In this document: positions 18,970-23,633 of the stretch, piece after piece
Layout: each line of letters starts with the position of its first letter
How positions within the stretch are numbered: position 1 is the stretch's first letter
Program-made: the position numbers and the translations under genes
NCBI GenBank assembly: GCA_001579985.1
Contig: LRSR01007970.1
Coordinates: forward strand, 1-23,633
From: Hypsibius dujardini
Taxonomy: Eukaryota > Tardigrada > Eutardigrada > Parachela > Hypsibiidae
Length of the DNA: 23,633 nt
Direction: 5' to 3'
Notes under the pieces: model-generated
The model's input: the letters and a program-made list of their open reading frames with translations, nothing else
What the model was told of the DNA's origin: nothing
Database searches by the model: none

Positions 18970-20072
18970 TTATGGAGCATGTCATGTCATTAGCAGTACT
19001 CCATCACAAATTTAGCGATATCATGGTATATTGTATGCTATACTAATACGCTCTGTCTCCAAAACTCGTATCATCATGTCGTTAGGGAATACTGTATGCT
19101 AGCCTAGCAAAATTTAGCATGAATTGCCCTAAACCAAACTGATTCTTACCCTAAATCGACCTTGTTTTTATCGATTGGGCCAATCGAACATTAGCTTGCT
19201 TTGAAGGTGTAACTTTTATGGACCAATAGAACTGATCTGTTATTTTATGGGAGTCACCTAGAGCACAGTCGAATTGAAAGTAAAAATCATTACCAAAAGT
19301 GGCCGGCAACCTAGGTTGCGATTGCATGTGACCCTATTAAAAATGTACCTCGACAATCATTGTACGTTTTCCTAAATTAAACCAGTCCGAGTACTGCATT
19401 GATGCAAAGGATTATCAGGTCTATTACCTTTGCATGTAACCGCACAGATCAGGTATGAGGATGAGTCTGACATCTTTCCTGCGTAGAAAATTGGGTCATA
19501 AAAGAAAGTTAGTACAATGACACATAACTTGCTTTCTTGATTAACTAATGTGGCGTTATGACCGAAATACGAGCATTGGGATTTAGTCCTATCTGCATAA
19601 CTCGAAAACCCAGGGCGAGCGCGACGCCGGCGTGGATGGAAATGGTCGTGAAACGGTCGAAAACTTCCAAACCTCCCAAAAAATTGATTATTACAGAACA
19701 AAACCGAGACGCCCGGCAAAGGATAGGCGCAGAGGGTCATCACGTGATATATAAATCTGGTAACAGTCACTTTTCCAGTCGCCCTGAGGTTTAATAGCGC
19801 TCGCGGAAATGCCTGCACTAGATGCTTCAGTAGTCGCGCCACGTCTAAATGAATGGACTGAATAACTATTTGAGGATGGTATGACTCGCGGCCATCAAAA
19901 CTGTTCGAAGGCATGTTAAAAATCGCGACGCTGACAAAGGGTAGCGCTAAATAATTTTTTTTCGCAAATAAAAAATATGGCTGAATAGTGAGCAAAGCTG
20001 TTTAGTAGTAATTGTAGCGGTGGCAGACCTCCTGCTGGACATTTTTGTAACGTGGCGTGACATGATGGCCGG
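18970..20072. other. Downstream of the cadherin, no confident gene
   Basis: No cadherin exon, transmembrane exon or repeat of the modules is seen. A 207-codon open frame on the minus strand (19372-19995) is long for random DNA but shows no recognisable motif, and the same interval has an open plus frame at 19558-19794. I leave both unassigned. Confidence 0.45.
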
Positions 20073-20635
20073 CTACATGGGGCGTCGAAAGATCGGACGC
20101 TGCTCAGCGAAATGGCCGAAAAGAGCAACCAGTCGATAAGGACGGTAGGAGCGCGGGGCGTAGTTCATAAGGTGGGCCGCGTGAAAATGACGGTCCGCAA
20201 TGGTTCGCCGCGCGTCATTATCCGCGAAAGAACAGTTCTCGGCCGCCGCCCAGTTTCGAAACTCATTATAAAACTGTATGACTGCGTCAAATGTGTCAGG
20301 CCGTCCCTGACCGGAAGCTGCAGCTTCCGTACCAGCTCCGGCTCCAACTCCAACAAATCGGCACTTCGGATGAAATTATTATCCTTTAGAATATCTATCG
20401 ACTTCTGGCAGAAATGCAAATCTCCAGCGATTTCTCAGACAATACCGAGATCAACTTTTCGTTCGATGGACGCACGGTCGACCGATCCCGTCGCACCAGG
20501 ATTTGCCTGGTAGTGCTATAGAATGCGCCCTCTCAAGTTGGCCATATTGCCGGCCGTAGTTAGTTTCAGCTGGCCTGCGAGGTCGTTCAGCTGCGGTATG
20601 AAGAATGCGATCAGCTGCACGAGTGTATAAACCAT
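20073..20635 (-). pseudogene. Possible decayed or unresolved minus-strand coding region
   Basis: GC-richer than its flanks. Three minus-strand frames look protein-like in succession. 20635-20516 begins MVYTLVQLIAFFIPQLNDLA and ends at a TAG. 20530-20395 is in the next frame and contains AFYSTTRQILVRR. 20375-20073 is in the third frame, 100 codons without an ATG, starting FHPKCRFVGVGAGAG and ending IFRRPM. The first frame also reopens at 20419-20165 (LLELEPELVRKLQLPV). The shifts are too close together for introns of normal size. I recognise no family. A frame-shifted pseudogene, a gene with sequencing errors, or chance are all possible. Confidence 0.25.
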
Positions 20636-20663
20636 GATTGCGATCGGGGAAAGGATTTAACAA

Positions 20664-21458
20664 AATTTGTCAGGATCAAATGTAATCAACCGATAAATTC
20701 AAGCGCGTATCGCGTAATTGCTGTTAGCAGCGGTTAAGAGTGAGGATAATAATCGAGGTAAAAATAAACTGATGCGATCGTGAACTTGTAAAAAGAACTG
20801 AATGGAGACCAAAAATCTTATACAGACAGCAAGCCGGGAAAGCCGGCGCGAAAGATAATGTATTCAGTCTACACAGTCCGAAGTGGTGATGCGGTACTTA
20901 GCCATTAGTCATGTACGCAGGTGTATCCGGATGAAGGAAGAAGGGAAGGAATCCACTTATGAGCAGATTTCGGTCCGAGTGCGAAATTTTTTCCATTAAA
21001 ATTGTCTGTCCAAATGAGCAAATGTCATAGAAAAACATGTAGCTATGGAGATTGCTCGATTGTCCGAAGGGGACTAAAGCATGGCCGTTTCCCCACTCGA
21101 TCAGAGGCATGCAAGAAGCAAATTGAACAACAGAAGTTGAGAAAATTGGACAATAGAAGACTGGAATCCCTTTCTTGTCAGTTTACTTGCGCCAGAAAAT
21201 TGTGGAAGCAGATGTCAGCTCCCATTTTGAGTCAAATCAGCTAATGGTCAATTGGCTCCGAAAAGCAAGATTGTGAAGGGATGACAACTTCTGCATCCCG
21301 CAATAATACCGTGATTTTCGGATTAACTAACAACAGCAACGGCTTTCTACCGACAATTTACTGACCTCATTAATTATCAAGTCCGCAATCACGGGAATAT
21401 TACGGTCTCACATTTCCTTTTTGTTATCACTGAGTTTTTTCTCATGTAATGTATTTGT
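20664..21458. other. Intergenic DNA, no gene seen
   Basis: No exon-like frame with splice sites and no similarity to other parts of the window that I could find. It ends where repeat copy B begins. Confidence 0.5.
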
Positions 21459-21957
21459 TTCGGCATTTTTCATGATGGTTCCTTTTTTGAGTACTGAAGA
21501 TTTTGTTTCATCATCCAGTTCGGTTCTTTGGTTCTTGAATGGTTTTTCGCGGCATCTGGACAAGAAGCATCAGCATGTCAATCAAATCTTTTTTTGTGCT
21601 GGATTAATTTGTTGTAAGGACGGAGTGCAATTGTTCGTGTCTCTTCTTCTCTCCTACTCGCTATACTTCGTTTCATCTGACAGAAATCATACTTTCTTCT
21701 TTTCATGCTAATTTTTACGCATTTTCGTTAGCTTGAGTTGGCAATGTCTTTTCTACTACATATGTGTACAACACTCTATACGACTCACCGCAATTCATTC
21801 CGTTTAACTTTACATATATTCTCTTCTTCGATGTACATCGAATTAATTAGTTAATTAAGTAAGTAACGAAGGCTTCATAAAGAGCGGCTATATAAAATTT
21901 AATTCTGATTCCTGCGATAATTTGCATTTGCTGAAACATCGGCCGCGTCTGGATTGA

Positions 21958-21969
21958 CAGATGGCGCTG
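21958..21969 (+). promoter_or_regulatory. CAGATGGCGCTG motif, copy B site 1
   Basis: Same 12-mer as 4085-4096 at the corresponding place in the repeat. It is unchanged although bases immediately downstream differ. Confidence 0.35.
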
Positions 21970-22414
21970 TCCAACCTCGACCTACTGTACGCCTTCAAAT
22001 GCTATGGAGGGATTCTACAAAAAAATGGGCAATTGCTTGTTTTCGAAAACAAAACGTTGTGGCATTTCGTCATTAGTATCAATACTGTGTGGTGTTGACC
22101 AAAAAATCAAAAAAGAAACTGTCGCAATTTTTCAACAAATCCCACGGCGTTTTCATATTTTCACATTTTCACATTTTCGTATTGCCACATCAATAAAAAA
22201 TCCGACGAAATTTCACATTTTTGCCAAATGTCAGCCAAAATTCAGTCCGGTTGACAGTTTCACAAATATAAAAAGTAAATGCCACATAGAAAAAACATTA
22301 TTCTGCATCGTCAATAACCAGTAAATGATCAGTCTCATTCACATGCTAATCTCGACTGGCCAAACTAAAACATTTCTTTGGTGGTGGGAAAATTTGGTAC
22401 TGTAAATGCCCTTA

Positions 22415-22426
22415 CAGATGGCGCTG
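22415..22426 (+). promoter_or_regulatory. CAGATGGCGCTG motif, copy B site 2
   Basis: Counterpart of 4484-4495. The core is intact while the sequence just upstream has diverged strongly between the copies. Confidence 0.35.
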
Positions 22427-22841
22427 TACGACTTCTAGATGCAGCGCGAACATTATATTTCGCATAGTACCGTCTAGCTGGTCTGAGGCTCAGTAGCCTT
22501 ATTATTTACAGCACAATACTACAGTACAATACAATATTTCATTTGTTTGTTGCAAGAGATAAATTTTCTTGCACGAAATGCTGCAAAATTAATAAAAAAA
22601 TCACGAAGACTCTTTGTAGCTGAATGTAGAGATGACCCACATTCCACAGAGCTTGCTCAGTTAGGACCATAATAAATGGCCTGACCACACGATCGTTGAG
22701 TCGTACCATTTTAAAACCGGTCTTTTTACCGGATAAAATCCATAACATTTCCCAGCCTATCCGTGTGCGTGCATCCCACCTGGGGTATTGGACTGAGGGA
22801 CTTTGCCGAATCGCGCCACAAATGGATGTAGGTACAAGTAT

Positions 22842-23511
22842 ATTCGCAGCTTTCCTTCCTCAAGTTGTCCCCGCTTTGGCCTTCAAATTTAAAATACTAA
22901 AAATTCTAAGCCGATAAATGTGAGGAAAATAAATGACTCAAAAGGCGACAGCCGGTATACTTAATTCGCAATCTGATGAAATCCCAATACTCAGGTTTCA
23001 TTCCATTTATAAAAACTATGGGTGCGATATTTGTATAATTATTCGTTTTCAGCTGAAAGTTTAACAAAAAACGAAATTTAAATTTTTCTGTGGCAATTGT
23101 AAGTATATCATGATTTACATTTTTTTCGTCGTTAAATAAACCTTTCCCATAACACATTATACGGCTTTAAAGTTCTCTAATTCAAGACAAAACCTCGATG
23201 CAACCTCACGCGAACCAATTATAGTGACACAAAATGTAGCAAAGTGATCGGTTTTAAAAAGCTACATGAACTAACCTAAATACAAACTTTTTTTTTTATT
23301 TTCGAGTCTGAGCTAGCTCTTGGTTTTAATTCATTTATCGTGTTTAGTTAGGCAACCTGAAAGAACTCTGTCATCTAAAATTGAGTTTGGTGACTCATTC
23401 ATTTCATTTCGTATTCTTCTTCACAACTAATTAAAAAATACACTGTAACAAAATAATTCTTTAAGAAAAACTGTTATCATTGCTCTGCTTTTTTCTTTTT
23501 TCAATTTACAG
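22842..23511. other. AT-rich DNA before the last exon, intergenic or intron
   Basis: Low-complexity A and T runs and no coding frame. It ends in a strong pyrimidine tract and acceptor (TTTTTTCTTTTTTCAATTTACAG) at 23511, so its 3' part is probably intronic. Confidence 0.5.
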
Positions 23512-23633
23512 ATCTAGTAAAATTAAGCAAACTCCCTTCGATTTGCGTGCCGCCCTATGTATACCTGGTCCCGCCCCCGGTCACCCTTTCAACTGTGTGC
23601 CGCGCATCGATCACCAGCACACTACATTACCCT
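23512..23633 (+). CDS. Probable internal exon of a further + strand gene, cut by the window end
   Basis: After the acceptor at 23511, reading from the second base, the frame is open to the window end: SSKIKQTPFDLRAALCIPGP, then about 20 further residues including a CVPRIDHQH stretch. GC content rises sharply at the acceptor. A second frame is also open here (LVKLSKLPSICVPPYVYLVP), so the choice is tentative. No family is recognised and no upstream exon was found within the window. Confidence 0.45.

Larger units (their letters stand above)
21459..22841. repeat. Long direct repeat, copy B (about 1.38 kb)
   Basis: Counterpart of 3563-4845. It has extra sequence around 22145-22205, with runs of CACATTTT and CATATTTT, and a longer segment near 22720-22780 before the shared GGGGTATTGRACTGAG. 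No copy of the Mp20-like coding exons precedes it, so only the gene's tail and downstream DNA were copied. It places the cadherin gene between two direct repeats about 18 kb apart. Confidence 0.85.

Noticed and set aside
19372-19995. 207-codon minus-strand open frame
   Set aside because: No domain, no supporting splice sites and no family resemblance. Length alone is not enough, and a plus-strand frame is open over the same bases.
1-23633. CRISPR arrays, tRNA, rRNA and bacterial-type operons
   Set aside because: No regularly spaced repeats, no cloverleaf or rRNA-like segments noticed, and the spliced genes indicate an animal genome.

Overview
The window is nuclear DNA of an animal. Genes are split by GT-AG introns, there are no operons, and one gene is a muscle calponin-family gene while the other encodes a cadherin. 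The muscle protein resembles the Mp20/transgelin group of invertebrates. An ecdysozoan (arthropod or tardigrade) is my best guess, but nothing in the window fixes the phylum.

Layout. 1-1098: AT-rich upstream DNA and the leader of the first gene. 1099-3431: a complete five-exon Mp20/transgelin-like gene (185 aa, one CH domain plus one calponin repeat) on the + strand. 3563-4845: a 1.3 kb module, covering the tail of that gene and the DNA beyond it, that recurs in direct orientation at 21459-22841. 5888-18969: one large + strand cadherin gene that I assembled from about twenty exons. It has a signal peptide, a poorly recognised N-terminal region and about twelve extracellular cadherin (EC) repeats. 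The model sums to 5,340 coding bases (1,779 aa) with compatible splice phases at every junction. The 3' half (13377-18969) consists of three large exons built from repeated EC modules. These were copied together with intron DNA, and one junction fuses two modules out of register. The last exon stops 50 bp after a duplication breakpoint and no transmembrane segment follows. 18970-21458: no confident gene, but a GC-richer minus-strand patch (20073-20635) carries protein-like reading frames that do not join. 23512-23633: probable start of an exon of another + strand gene.

The two genes are not evidently connected in function. The transgelin-like protein binds actin in muscle cytoplasm, and the cadherin is predicted to enter the secretory pathway. 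The most notable features are the recent, still homogenised module expansion inside the cadherin gene, its truncated 3' end, and the long direct repeats that bracket it. Each repeat carries two copies of a CAGATGGCGCTG motif.
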